Origin: JBLHGU01 sp047615875
Lineage (GTDB): Bacteria; Pseudomonadota; Gammaproteobacteria; Arenicellales; CAJQKF01
DNA length: 21,394 nt
Direction of reading: 5' to 3'
Assembly (NCBI GenBank): GCA_047615875.1
Contig: JBLHGU010000086.1
Location: forward strand, 1-21,394
Of the stretch, positions 7,750 through 14,936 are shown one piece after another. How positions within the stretch are numbered: position 1 is the stretch's first letter; every line of letters begins with the position of its first letter. A model generated the notes under the pieces. That model was not told where the DNA came from. It saw only the letters and a program-made list of their open reading frames with translations, and made no database searches. The translations under genes and the position numbers were made by a program.

Positions 7750-8829
7750 TTAGACTGTTCCGGGCACTGCCACCAACCCTGAAAACAATAGACGGGTAGT
7801 ACGGAGCACCGCTGCCCGGTGCAAATGAAAGTTGTTTTCGAGAATTTCGTAGTCGAGTCGTACATCGATGCTACCCAGCAAATGTTCGAGGTTGACTGTA
7901 GTTGGAGTTCGAGTTTCCAATTGGACCAGACCGTGAGCGATGGTATCTGGTATCAGCAGGCAGGCGCTGATGCATAGTGAACTGGTAACCGCCAGGGCAG
8001 GGTGGCATTTCCATGGCGTGAAGTAGCGCACTGATGCACTGCCGCCGTGTTTGGGTTTGACCCGTAACCCGAACTTGGGAATGACAGATTGACTCCGGTC
8101 TCCAAGCCCCATTAGCTGCGCTGCCGCAAGTCGGATAGATTCAATTCTTTCTAACAAGTTCTGGTTGTTATTAAGCATGTATTGATCTTCGTTGCCATCA
8201 ATGCCAAAATCAGATGCGCGAGTAATTACCATAGGTACTACGACATCTAGACAGCTTGCCCGAGTATTGAGTAGGGTATTTGTCTTGCTCCCGGTTGGAA
8301 ATAATTTATTGGTTTGTGAACCAACGATTTTTTCAAAACCAAGTTGAACCGGCGCAGAAGTCCCTGGTATTCCGCAGATGGTAGTGTCACCATCGTAGCT
8401 AACTTGCCCACCCGGTGTTTCAACCAGTGCCTCAACCAACGCGCCGGTGTTAACGCTGTGTATGCGAACAGTTGTTTGCTCGGCGGAGAGTTTAACCAAT
8501 CCCATCTCAATTGCAGCAGGACCTACAGCCGCTTACATGTTGCCACAACTCGGTGTAAAATCTACTTCTGCTTTATCTTCATGTACCTGAGCGAAGAAAT
8601 AGTCTATATCAGCCCACCTATGTTGTGATCGGCTCAGCATAGCAACTTTGCTGGTAGTCGGCTGACCACCGCCGATGCCGTCAACCTGAAATGGTGAACC
8701 GGACCCCATCAACCGAATCAGTAGCTGCGCCAGCTCATGCTGGTTTTCGGGTAGGTCGGCTCTGTTGAAGAAAGGGCCGCGTGAGGTGCCGCCGCGCATC
8801 AAGATACAGGGGGTTTTTGTTAAAGACAT
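7750..8829 (-). pseudogene. PrpF-family isomerase gene split by one in-frame TAA
   Basis: Read through, this encodes about 359 codons of a PrpF-family enzyme, whose members include 2-methylaconitate cis-trans isomerase and 4-oxalomesaconate tautomerase. The N-terminal 98 residues carry MRGGTSRGPFF, GIGGGQPTTSKVAM (K61) and the active-site-type Cys in PSCGNM (C95). Codon 99 is TAA (8533-8535). The same frame then continues as AAVGPAAIEMGLV, exactly the sequence expected after CGN in this family, through GIPGTSAPVQLGF, KLFPTG and a normal C-terminus. No frameshift is needed. One base change (TTA Leu to TAA) would explain it. A partial protein could restart at the ATG at 8505, but it would lack the Ser, Lys and Cys motifs. 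Causes could be recent decay, assembly error or readthrough. It is divergent from the AbrB-family gene. Confidence 0.87.
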
Positions 8830-8969
8830 CCGCGATATTTAGATTCTGGAAAATCAATGTTTTAGTCTAGCAAATATACTCTGACCTATTTCAATCTGGA
8901 GTATGATTTATTGTTATAGTCCAAATTTAGCTGTCGATCCGTTCTCTGTCCTGCAAATAAACTTTTCCC

Positions 8970-10058
8970 GTGTTGTATTTAACTGAGCTAACTTATTCTC
9001 TTATAACCATGTTGTTTGCCTGGTGTGCTGGCTATTTTTTGAATTTGCTCGGTGCGCCTGCGCCATATTTACTTGGTAGTTTGTTTGGTGTCTGGCTGAT
9101 AGGCTCCTTTGTTGCGCCACTGGGTCGCATATTTCGTATCACCCGTTGGTTGCATCGATCAATTATTCTCGGCCTAAGCACGCTACTGGGCGCGATGTTT
9201 ACACCGGCCATATTTGACAACCTGGGAACCTGGAGCTTCACTGTTTTAGTCATGACTCTGGTTACCTTGCTATCGGCCATAGTGAGCTTCCTGTTCTTTA
9301 CTAGAATGCGTGGTTATGAACCACGATTGGCTATGCTGTGCAGTGCGCCTGGCGGACAAGCGGAGATTGTCATGCTCAGCAGAGATCTGGTAGACAAGGA
9401 CTATGTAGTGGCGCTTTGTCATTTGGTACGAGTTGTCATGGTGTTTTGTATAGTGCCTTTTTTACTGGCTTTTACTCAAGGTCAGGTTGCTGTGGATGCA
9501 TCTAACACGGCTTTGTTCGAACTGCCCGGCGTGGCTGATATTCCCTACCATGTCTTGTTGCAATTCGCAGGCCTGGCTCTAGGTGGATTTGTTTTAGCCC
9601 GGGGATTAAAACTGCCTATGCCGCACCTGGTCGGCCCGCTTATTCTCAGCGGGCTGTGTCATATCGTTGGCTGGGTGGATCTGCCAAGGATTAGTGAGTT
9701 CGTTTTGCTGGCCCAACTTGCGATTGGAAGTGCCATTGGTGCACGCCTTTGTCGAGTGGCCTGGCGAGAAATATTTGGCTATTTGAAAGATGCCATTATA
9801 AATGCCGTGTTTATTGTTATTCTTTTTATCAGTGCGGCCTGGTTAGTTGCTCAGTTTACCCAGCCAACATTTTTGAATTTAACCCTGGCTTATATGCCTG
9901 GGGGAATCTATGAAGTGACATTACTGGCTCTGTTATTCTCATTTGACGTGGCGTTTGTGGCTTTTCACCACACTATAAGAGTGTTGATTATTTTTCTCAG
10001 CCTGCCACTGTTTTGGAAGAAATTCGGTGCCAGGCAAACCGCCGATACTCAAGAATAA
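8970..10058 (+). CDS. AbrB-family integral membrane protein
   Basis: This membrane protein of about 362 residues consists of two AbrB-type repeats. This family is often annotated as putative ammonia monooxygenase or regulator, but it is really an uncharacterised transporter-like group. Each half has a short glycine-rich APxYLLGS-type opening (GAPAPYLLGSLFG; MPHLVGPLILSG). Each also has a PGG motif followed by a conserved helix: CSAPGGQAEIVMLSRDL with CHLVRVVMV, and YMPGGIYEVTLLAL with FHHTIRVLII. The start could be GTG at 8970 or TTG at 8973; both give the same N-terminal helix. An ATG at 9009 would cut into it. No good ribosome binding site is visible. It is divergent from the broken isomerase gene across a 140-base AT-rich gap. 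Such proteins often sit near tricarboxylate transporters, but substrate and function are unknown. Confidence 0.85.
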   Translation: MLYLTELTYSLITMLFAWCAGYFLNLLGAPAPYLLGSLFGVWLIGSFVAPLGRIFRITRWLHRSIILGLSTLLGAMFTPAIFDNLGTWSFTVLVMTLVTLLSAIVSFLFFTRMRGYEPRLAMLCSAPGGQAEIVMLSRDLVDKDYVVALCHLVRVVMVFCIVPFLLAFTQGQVAVDASNTALFELPGVADIPYHVLLQFAGLALGGFVLARGLKLPMPHLVGPLILSGLCHIVGWVDLPRISEFVLLAQLAIGSAIGARLCRVAWREIFGYLKDAIINAVFIVILFISAAWLVAQFTQPTFLNLTLAYMPGGIYEVTLLALLFSFDVAFVAFHHTIRVLIIFLSLPLFWKKFGARQTADTQE

Positions 10059-10178
10059 TCCGAGGATTGCCGTTGCCAGTATTCAGGATCATCCCACGAA
10101 AGCTGTATTTCCGCTAAAATGGCACTCACATGTCTTACGATCTCCACTGAACTTAGCTGCTAACAGTTACATCGCGCA

Positions 10179-11858
10179 ATGTCTAAAACGAAGAATATTC
10201 TGTTTATCATGTATGACCAGCTCAGATACGATTATCTGAGTTGCTACGGACACCCACATCTCCACACACCCAATATGGATCGAGTGGCGGCTATGGGTGT
10301 TCGATTCAATAATTGTTATGTACAGTCTCCGGTTTGTGGTTCCTCCCGGATGAGCTTTTATACTGGCAGGTATGTTGATAGCCATGGTGCGTCCTGGAAT
10401 GGCGTACCGTTGAAGGTAGGTGAGGTTACCCTGGGTGATCATCTGCGCAAGTTGGGTATGGATTCCTGGCTGGTTGGCAAAACCCATATGTATGCCGATG
10501 TTGAGGGTATGGAACGGCTGGGGCTGGATCCGAATAGCATTATTGGTGCCCGCGTTGCTGAATGTGGTTTTGATATTTTCGATCGTGATGACGGCTTGTG
10601 GGGCGAAGGCCCGGACGGCTTCTATGATAAAAAGCCCTCTAGCTATAATGCATACCTAAAATCTCGTGGCTACTCAGGAGAAAATCCCTGGCATGATTAT
10701 GCTAATGCAGGGATTGATGACAATGGCGACATCGCATCGGGCTGGATGATGAAGCATGCATCGAAGCCCGCTAATATTCGTGAAGAAGATTCGGAAACTC
10801 CGTATATGACGGGTCGAGCCATAGAATTTATCGACAGCATGAACAAATCTGATAGGGCTCCCTGGCTGTGCCATCTGTCTTATATCAAGCCTCATTGGCC
10901 CTACATTGTTCCAGAGCCCTACCATAGTAGGTATGGTGTGGAGCATATTTTACCGGTGGTGCGTACGGAAGAGGAAAAAGCCAATCCCCATCCGGTTTAC
11001 GAACAGTTTATGAACAATGTCATTGGTCAGGCATTTCGAAGAGACGATGTACGAGAGACCGTTATCCCTGCCTATATGGGGTTGATCAAACAATGTGATG
11101 ATCAATTGGGACGGCTGCTGGAGCATCTTGATCAAACGGGTAGAATGAAGGACACAATGATCGTGATCACCTCCGATCATGGAGATTACCTCGGTGATCA
11201 CTGGCTGGGCGAAAAGGATCTTTTTCATGACCAATCTGTGAAGGTTCCTTTAATTGTTTATGATCCATCCGCTGAAGCTGATAGCAGTCGTGGCAGTGTT
11301 TGTGACGCATTGGTAGAGAGCCTGGATCTTGCGGCAACTTTCTACGATCTTGCCGGTGGTCAGTTGAAAGATGAAGCTGATCATGTGCTGGAGGGACGGT
11401 CTCTAGTGCCATGGCTTAGGGGTGAAACACCGCAATGGCGTGAATTTGCAGTAAGTGAATATGATTACTCCATGAGTGCAGCTGGAATTAAACTGGATGT
11501 AAATCCCCGCGATGCGCGTTTATTTATGTTGATTGATCAGCGCTGGAAGTTTGTTCACGATGAGGCAAGTAATCGCCCCATGCTATTTGATATGCTGCAA
11601 GATCCCAATGAACTTGTGGATCTGGGCGAGAGCAATGAATTGCTGCATTTACAGGCAATGGAACATATGTATTCTCGCTTAGCCAAGTGGAGTAGACGGC
11701 TTAGTCAACGAACCACTCTTTCGGAGAATCAGGTTCGCGGTAAACGCGGTACTTCGATGCGAAAAGGAATTGTTTTGGGTTTGTTTGATGGCACTGAAGT
11801 GAATGAAGAGCTGCTGGTTAAATTCAAAGGTAAAGCCAAACATCGATTTGTTTCCTAA
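10179..11858 (+). CDS. Formylglycine-type sulfatase / alkaline phosphatase superfamily hydrolase
   Basis: This 559-residue enzyme belongs to the sulfatase family, which hydrolyses sulfate esters (or phosphonate monoesters) using a Cys-derived formylglycine and a divalent metal. The N-terminal metal Asp is D13 in LFIMYDQLRYDYL. The nucleophile region is SPVCGSSRMSFYTGRY with C53. The second metal-binding segment is VITSDHGDYLGDHW (D333, H334) followed by the conserved EKDLFHD. No signal peptide is visible, so it is probably cytoplasmic, as in choline sulfatases and phosphonate monoester hydrolases. The core is CGSSR, whereas the usual formylglycine motif is C-x-P/A-x-R, so maturation may be unusual. 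No formylglycine-generating enzyme or anSME is in the window. It is preceded by 120 bases with nothing clear and followed 56 bases later by the HTTM gene. Confidence 0.9.
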   Translation: MSKTKNILFIMYDQLRYDYLSCYGHPHLHTPNMDRVAAMGVRFNNCYVQSPVCGSSRMSFYTGRYVDSHGASWNGVPLKVGEVTLGDHLRKLGMDSWLVGKTHMYADVEGMERLGLDPNSIIGARVAECGFDIFDRDDGLWGEGPDGFYDKKPSSYNAYLKSRGYSGENPWHDYANAGIDDNGDIASGWMMKHASKPANIREEDSETPYMTGRAIEFIDSMNKSDRAPWLCHLSYIKPHWPYIVPEPYHSRYGVEHILPVVRTEEEKANPHPVYEQFMNNVIGQAFRRDDVRETVIPAYMGLIKQCDDQLGRLLEHLDQTGRMKDTMIVITSDHGDYLGDHWLGEKDLFHDQSVKVPLIVYDPSAEADSSRGSVCDALVESLDLAATFYDLAGGQLKDEADHVLEGRSLVPWLRGETPQWREFAVSEYDYSMSAAGIKLDVNPRDARLFMLIDQRWKFVHDEASNRPMLFDMLQDPNELVDLGESNELLHLQAMEHMYSRLAKWSRRLSQRTTLSENQVRGKRGTSMRKGIVLGLFDGTEVNEELLVKFKGKAKHRFVS

Positions 11859-11914
11859 ACTCAGAATTTTAGTGCTGTTCAGTCTTGCATCGGAAACCAA
11901 TTTAAATATTTACA

Positions 11915-13399
11915 ATGGGCGATCGGTTAAAACTCCTCTTTAGTATCGATACTCGCGCTCTTGCCGTGGTGCGGATCGGTCTCGCTGTTTTGCTGTTGAC
12001 TGAGTTGTTTTTGCGTTTGCCATGGTTTGTTGAGTTTCATACCTCGGCCGGTTTTCTGCCGCTTCACTCTATTAAAAATAGCCTGCTGCAGGCTGGCTTC
12101 TGGTCGGTCTATTTTTTCGACGACAGAGAAACAGTGCAGATGATCTGGTTTGGACTAACCGGTCTATTTGCGGTTCAATTGCTGGTTGGCTACCGCACGC
12201 AACTGGCCGCAATCTTGTGCTGGGTTCTGTTCTACTCACTTTGTTATCGAGCGCCGCTGGTACTAACCTCGGCGGACACCTGGCTACGTGTAGGATTATT
12301 ATGGGGTATATTTTTGCCCCTGGGTGCCTGTTGGTCCATAGATGGCCGGCGCTGCATTGGAAAGCCAAAATCCGAGACCTATTTTTCTGCAGCAACGGTC
12401 ATTATTTTACTGCAAATCACTCTGTTGTGGATGATCGCCGGATGGGCAAAGTTCGCCGAACCGCTATGGGTAAATGGCGAGGCAATCTATTACGCGACGC
12501 AGTTAGATTCACTGGCCACGCGTTGGACTCCATTATTACGGGCCAACTTTGAATGGACGCAGTGGTTAACCTGGGCAATAAGTTTTTCTGAAGTTTTAAG
12601 CCCACTACTGCTATTTGTTGTGCCACTGCTTATAGGAGTCTGGTTCAGGACTGTAGCAGTATTGTTGCTGGCGATCATTTATAGCTTGCTTGCTGTATTC
12701 CTCGACTTAAGGCTCGACTCTTACATACATGTGGTTTTTGTCTTGTTATTTGTACCGCGCCCGGTTTGGACGCTGTTGTGCGGAGCAGGTAGGCCCACTG
12801 CTGATAGATTGCGCCAGGAGTTGAATCTGGTCAGGCAGGGTAAGGGTAAATTCCGTCGCCTGGGCTCTGTAGACTGCGGTCGATCCAAAAGTGCTGCTTT
12901 GCTGGTTGGCTTGTTATTGTCGGTCTACCCCCAGCTAAACAAGGTCATTGATCAGACTGCTGTGCCTTACCGAGCAGAAATTCAGAAAATATCCAATGCC
13001 CTGGGCTTTGCCGTCGGATATGATTTTCTTGTACCTGGGCCTTCCCGCACTGAAAAATTCTGGTTCTTTCTGGGTACTCTTAAAAATGGCTCAACGGTAG
13101 ACGCTTTTAGAGGCAGTCCCGCCGCTCTTACAGTGGGTCGAGACCCCGTGTCCATGCGCCCTGGAGTTCATTGGCTAAGAGTCTTTCCGGATTTTTATGC
13201 GCGCTTGTATTCACCTGACCTGCGTAAGCGATTTATTAGGGTGCTGTGTAACAGATGGAAGCAAAAATACCCGGTTGGTCCGATGGCTAACTTGAAAACA
13301 ATCAGATTTCGAATTATTGAGGATGTATCAGCTTTGCCTGGTGGTGTGGCGATCAAGCCTATAGTGACTGGCAAAGGAATTCTGCATAAATGTAGGTAA
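11915..13399 (+). CDS. HTTM-domain (vitamin K gamma-carboxylase-like) membrane protein
   Basis: This 494-residue multi-pass membrane protein belongs to the bacterial HTTM (horizontally transferred transmembrane) family, which resembles the membrane part of vitamin K-dependent gamma-carboxylase. The characteristic start is ALAVVRIGLAVLLLTELF with a Phe/Pro-rich loop. Several spans follow, including VLLLQITLLWMIAGWAKF, and a C-terminal soluble region with LVPGPSRTEKFWFFLG and a short Asp-Gly-Arg-Arg (IDGRR) loop in between. The biochemical role of bacterial HTTM proteins is generally unknown. The helix containing WMIAGWAKF and the following W-x-G-x-A-I-Y-Y segment are hallmark features. It follows the sulfatase by 56 bases on the same strand, so the two may be co-transcribed. 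The region after it (13400-13501) holds an inverted repeat and the start of the next operon. Confidence 0.83.
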   Translation: MGDRLKLLFSIDTRALAVVRIGLAVLLLTELFLRLPWFVEFHTSAGFLPLHSIKNSLLQAGFWSVYFFDDRETVQMIWFGLTGLFAVQLLVGYRTQLAAILCWVLFYSLCYRAPLVLTSADTWLRVGLLWGIFLPLGACWSIDGRRCIGKPKSETYFSAATVIILLQITLLWMIAGWAKFAEPLWVNGEAIYYATQLDSLATRWTPLLRANFEWTQWLTWAISFSEVLSPLLLFVVPLLIGVWFRTVAVLLLAIIYSLLAVFLDLRLDSYIHVVFVLLFVPRPVWTLLCGAGRPTADRLRQELNLVRQGKGKFRRLGSVDCGRSKSAALLVGLLLSVYPQLNKVIDQTAVPYRAEIQKISNALGFAVGYDFLVPGPSRTEKFWFFLGTLKNGSTVDAFRGSPAALTVGRDPVSMRPGVHWLRVFPDFYARLYSPDLRKRFIRVLCNRWKQKYPVGPMANLKTIRFRIIEDVSALPGGVAIKPIVTGKGILHKCR

Positions 13400-13432
13400 A
13401 GCCAGGCTATAGATCATTCTAGTATGGTGAAT

Positions 13433-13498
13433 ATAAGATAAGATATTCTAATGTAAAACACTAAAATATTTTGATTGATTAAATATGACTTATCTTAT
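13433..13498. repeat. 10-bp inverted repeat upstream of the sdhB-like gene
   Basis: ATAAGATAAG (13433-13442) and its exact reverse complement CTTATCTTAT (13489-13498) flank 46 AT-rich bases in the leader of the long downstream operon. The right arm ends 3 bases before the ATG at 13502, where a ribosome binding site should be. It may be an operator pair or a hairpin that hides the translation start. In an AT-rich leader, chance cannot be excluded. Confidence 0.55.
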
Positions 13499-13501
13499 GT
13501 A

Positions 13502-14269
13502 ATGTTCATCTCCGTATCCACCGTTAAGTTGAGACATCAATTGCCAGAACAATCTACAGTAATCAAGGCGAGGGTATGGCGGGGTACTTCTTCAGGCGGC
13601 AAGTTTCAATCCTATGAGGTGCCGGCTCTGGAAAGTCAGACGGTACTTGATGTGGTGACGTGGATACAGAGAAAGCTTGATCCTGGACTTTCCTACCGAT
13701 TTGCCTGCCGTGTAGGGATGTGCGGTTCCTGTGCGATGACGGTAAATGGCAAGCCACGATGGACCTGCAGAACCCATGTCAGCCAGGTAATGGATGACGA
13801 TACGATCACTATTGAGCCATTGCGTAACTTGCCGGTTATTAAAGATCTAGCTTGCGATCTGTCCGGGTTCTTTAAAAAATGGACTAAAGCTAAAGGTCAG
13901 TTCGTACCCAGTCTGGATCGAGACCAGCCAATTCAAGTTATTAAGCCGAATACTCGGCAGCGTCGTGAGGCTAATCTTGGCATAGAGTGTATAAATTGCG
14001 CAGTGTGTTATTCGGCCTGCGATGTGGTAGCCCAGGATGCAGAATATCTGGGTCCCGCAGCTCTTAATCGCGCCTGGACTCTAGTTAATGATGAAAGGGA
14101 TGCCGGCCAGTTAGAAAGGCTGAAGGCGGTTTCCGCAAGAGGTGGGTGCCAAAGTTGTCATTCGCAGCAGGGCTGTACGTCACATTGCCCGAACAGTCTC
14201 AACCCGACCCGGTCGATTGCCGGATTGAAACGTACCGTGGCTATGGCAACATTGAAAGGTGAGCTGTAG
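13502..14269 (+). CDS. Succinate dehydrogenase/fumarate reductase iron-sulfur subunit (SdhB/FrdB-like)
   Basis: This 255-residue electron-transfer subunit relays electrons between the flavoprotein and the membrane anchor. It carries a plant-type [2Fe-2S] site, CRVGMCGSC with C69, C74, C77 and C89. Then come C163-x2-C166-x2-C169-x3-C173 and C219-x5-C225-x3-C229-P. By comparison with E. coli FrdB these bind [4Fe-4S] (C163, 166, 169, 229) and [3Fe-4S] (C173, 219, 225). An extra Cys, C216, lies next to the last group, and the usual CP after the fourth Cys is CD. I chose the ATG at 13502; a TTG at 13475 would add 9 residues and neither has a good ribosome site. The stop overlaps the GTG start of the next gene. 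Gene order B-anchor-anchor-A differs from the CDAB order of E. coli sdh. Confidence 0.92.
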   Translation: MFISVSTVKLRHQLPEQSTVIKARVWRGTSSGGKFQSYEVPALESQTVLDVVTWIQRKLDPGLSYRFACRVGMCGSCAMTVNGKPRWTCRTHVSQVMDDDTITIEPLRNLPVIKDLACDLSGFFKKWTKAKGQFVPSLDRDQPIQVIKPNTRQRREANLGIECINCAVCYSACDVVAQDAEYLGPAALNRAWTLVNDERDAGQLERLKAVSARGGCQSCHSQQGCTSHCPNSLNPTRSIAGLKRTVAMATLKGEL

Positions 14270-14598
14270 TGCTAGATTTCAGGCTTTATCTCGCCCAGCG
14301 TATTAGCGCAATTATTATGGCGCCTCTGGTGCTACTACATCTGGCGGTGATAATTATCGCCATACAGAACGGACTGGATGCTGCAGAGATTCTATCCAGA
14401 ACTCAGGGGAGTCTATTGTGGGGCGGCTTATATGGTCTGTTCGTTTTATGTGTAGCTATTCATGGAGCAATTGGCCTTAGGGTAATTGTGTTTGAATTAT
14501 TTACACCAGCAAAACTTATGTTAGATGTTTTTACTGTCCTGATTGCTTTGTTTCTGCTTATTTTAGGCGGTCGCGCGGTGCTGGCGGTGGTCTTATGA
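14269..14598 (+). CDS. SDH/FRD-like membrane anchor subunit 1
   Basis: This 109-residue protein has three hydrophobic helices (about residues 12-32, 49-72 and 83-106). It resembles the small haem/quinone-binding anchors of succinate dehydrogenase. RLYLAQRIS near the N-terminus gives the conserved Arg and Ser of the quinone site region. H24 lies in helix 1 and H65 (AIHGAIGLR) at helix 2, both candidates for axial haem b ligands. It starts with GTG overlapping the TAG of the iron-sulfur gene, and its TGA overlaps the ATG of the next anchor gene, which is strong evidence of a coupled operon. Sequence is typically poorly conserved in these subunits, so identity rests partly on context. Confidence 0.82.
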   Translation: MLDFRLYLAQRISAIIMAPLVLLHLAVIIIAIQNGLDAAEILSRTQGSLLWGGLYGLFVLCVAIHGAIGLRVIVFELFTPAKLMLDVFTVLIALFLLILGGRAVLAVVL

Positions 14599-14936
14599 TC
14601 AGACCCCATCGCAATCAACCGTTGTGGATAGCGTTTATGGTGCATCGAATATCTGGTGTGCTTCTGGCCCTTTTTCTACCGTTTCATTTTTATCTGCTTG
14701 GTCTGGCGTTAAATGACGTAGAGTCCTTCGACAACGCATTGCAATGGACTGATCAGCCAATAGTTAAGTTCGCCGAATTTGGCTTGGTGTTCTTATTGGC
14801 TCTACATTTATTTGGTGGCCTGCGTTTATTAACTCTGGAGTTTCTACCCTGGACTGATTCGCAGAAGACAGTAGCAGCGGCGGCGGCTGGCCTGGCGATG
14901 TTAGTAGCGGTTCTATTCCTGATGCAGGCGTTATGA
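14595..14936 (+). CDS. SDH/FRD-like membrane anchor subunit 2 (SdhC type)
   Basis: This 113-residue protein has three hydrophobic helices and carries the SdhC hallmark HRISGVLLALFLPFHFYL (H17-G21, with H31 in the same helix). It also has the haem-ligand region LALHLFGGLRLL (H71). With H24 and H65 of the preceding subunit there are four candidate membrane His, enough for two haems b as in type A complexes, although E. coli SDH has one. It starts at an ATGA overlap with the previous gene and ends with an ATGA overlap with the flavoprotein gene, so the four subunits are translated as one unit. The two anchors hold the catalytic subunits at the inner membrane and pass electrons to or from quinone. 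Confidence 0.87.
   Translation: MIRPHRNQPLWIAFMVHRISGVLLALFLPFHFYLLGLALNDVESFDNALQWTDQPIVKFAEFGLVFLLALHLFGGLRLLTLEFLPWTDSQKTVAAAAAGLAMLVAVLFLMQAL

Noticed and set aside
7750..8505. C-terminal part of the PrpF-family frame as an independent 251-residue gene
   Set aside because: It has no ribosome site before the ATG at 8505. The sequence is continuous in frame with the upstream part and lacks the N-terminal catalytic motifs, so it is treated as one interrupted gene.
8881..8920. Promoter for the AbrB-family gene (TATGAT at 8902, TATAGT at 8915)
   Set aside because: The -10-like hexamers exist, but no -35 match lies at acceptable spacing in this AT-rich gap, so no call is made.
13471..13486. 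FNR-like half site TTGAT in the leader of the long operon
   Set aside because: The second half (ATCAA at 4-base spacing) is missing; TTGATTGATTAAAT is not a palindrome.
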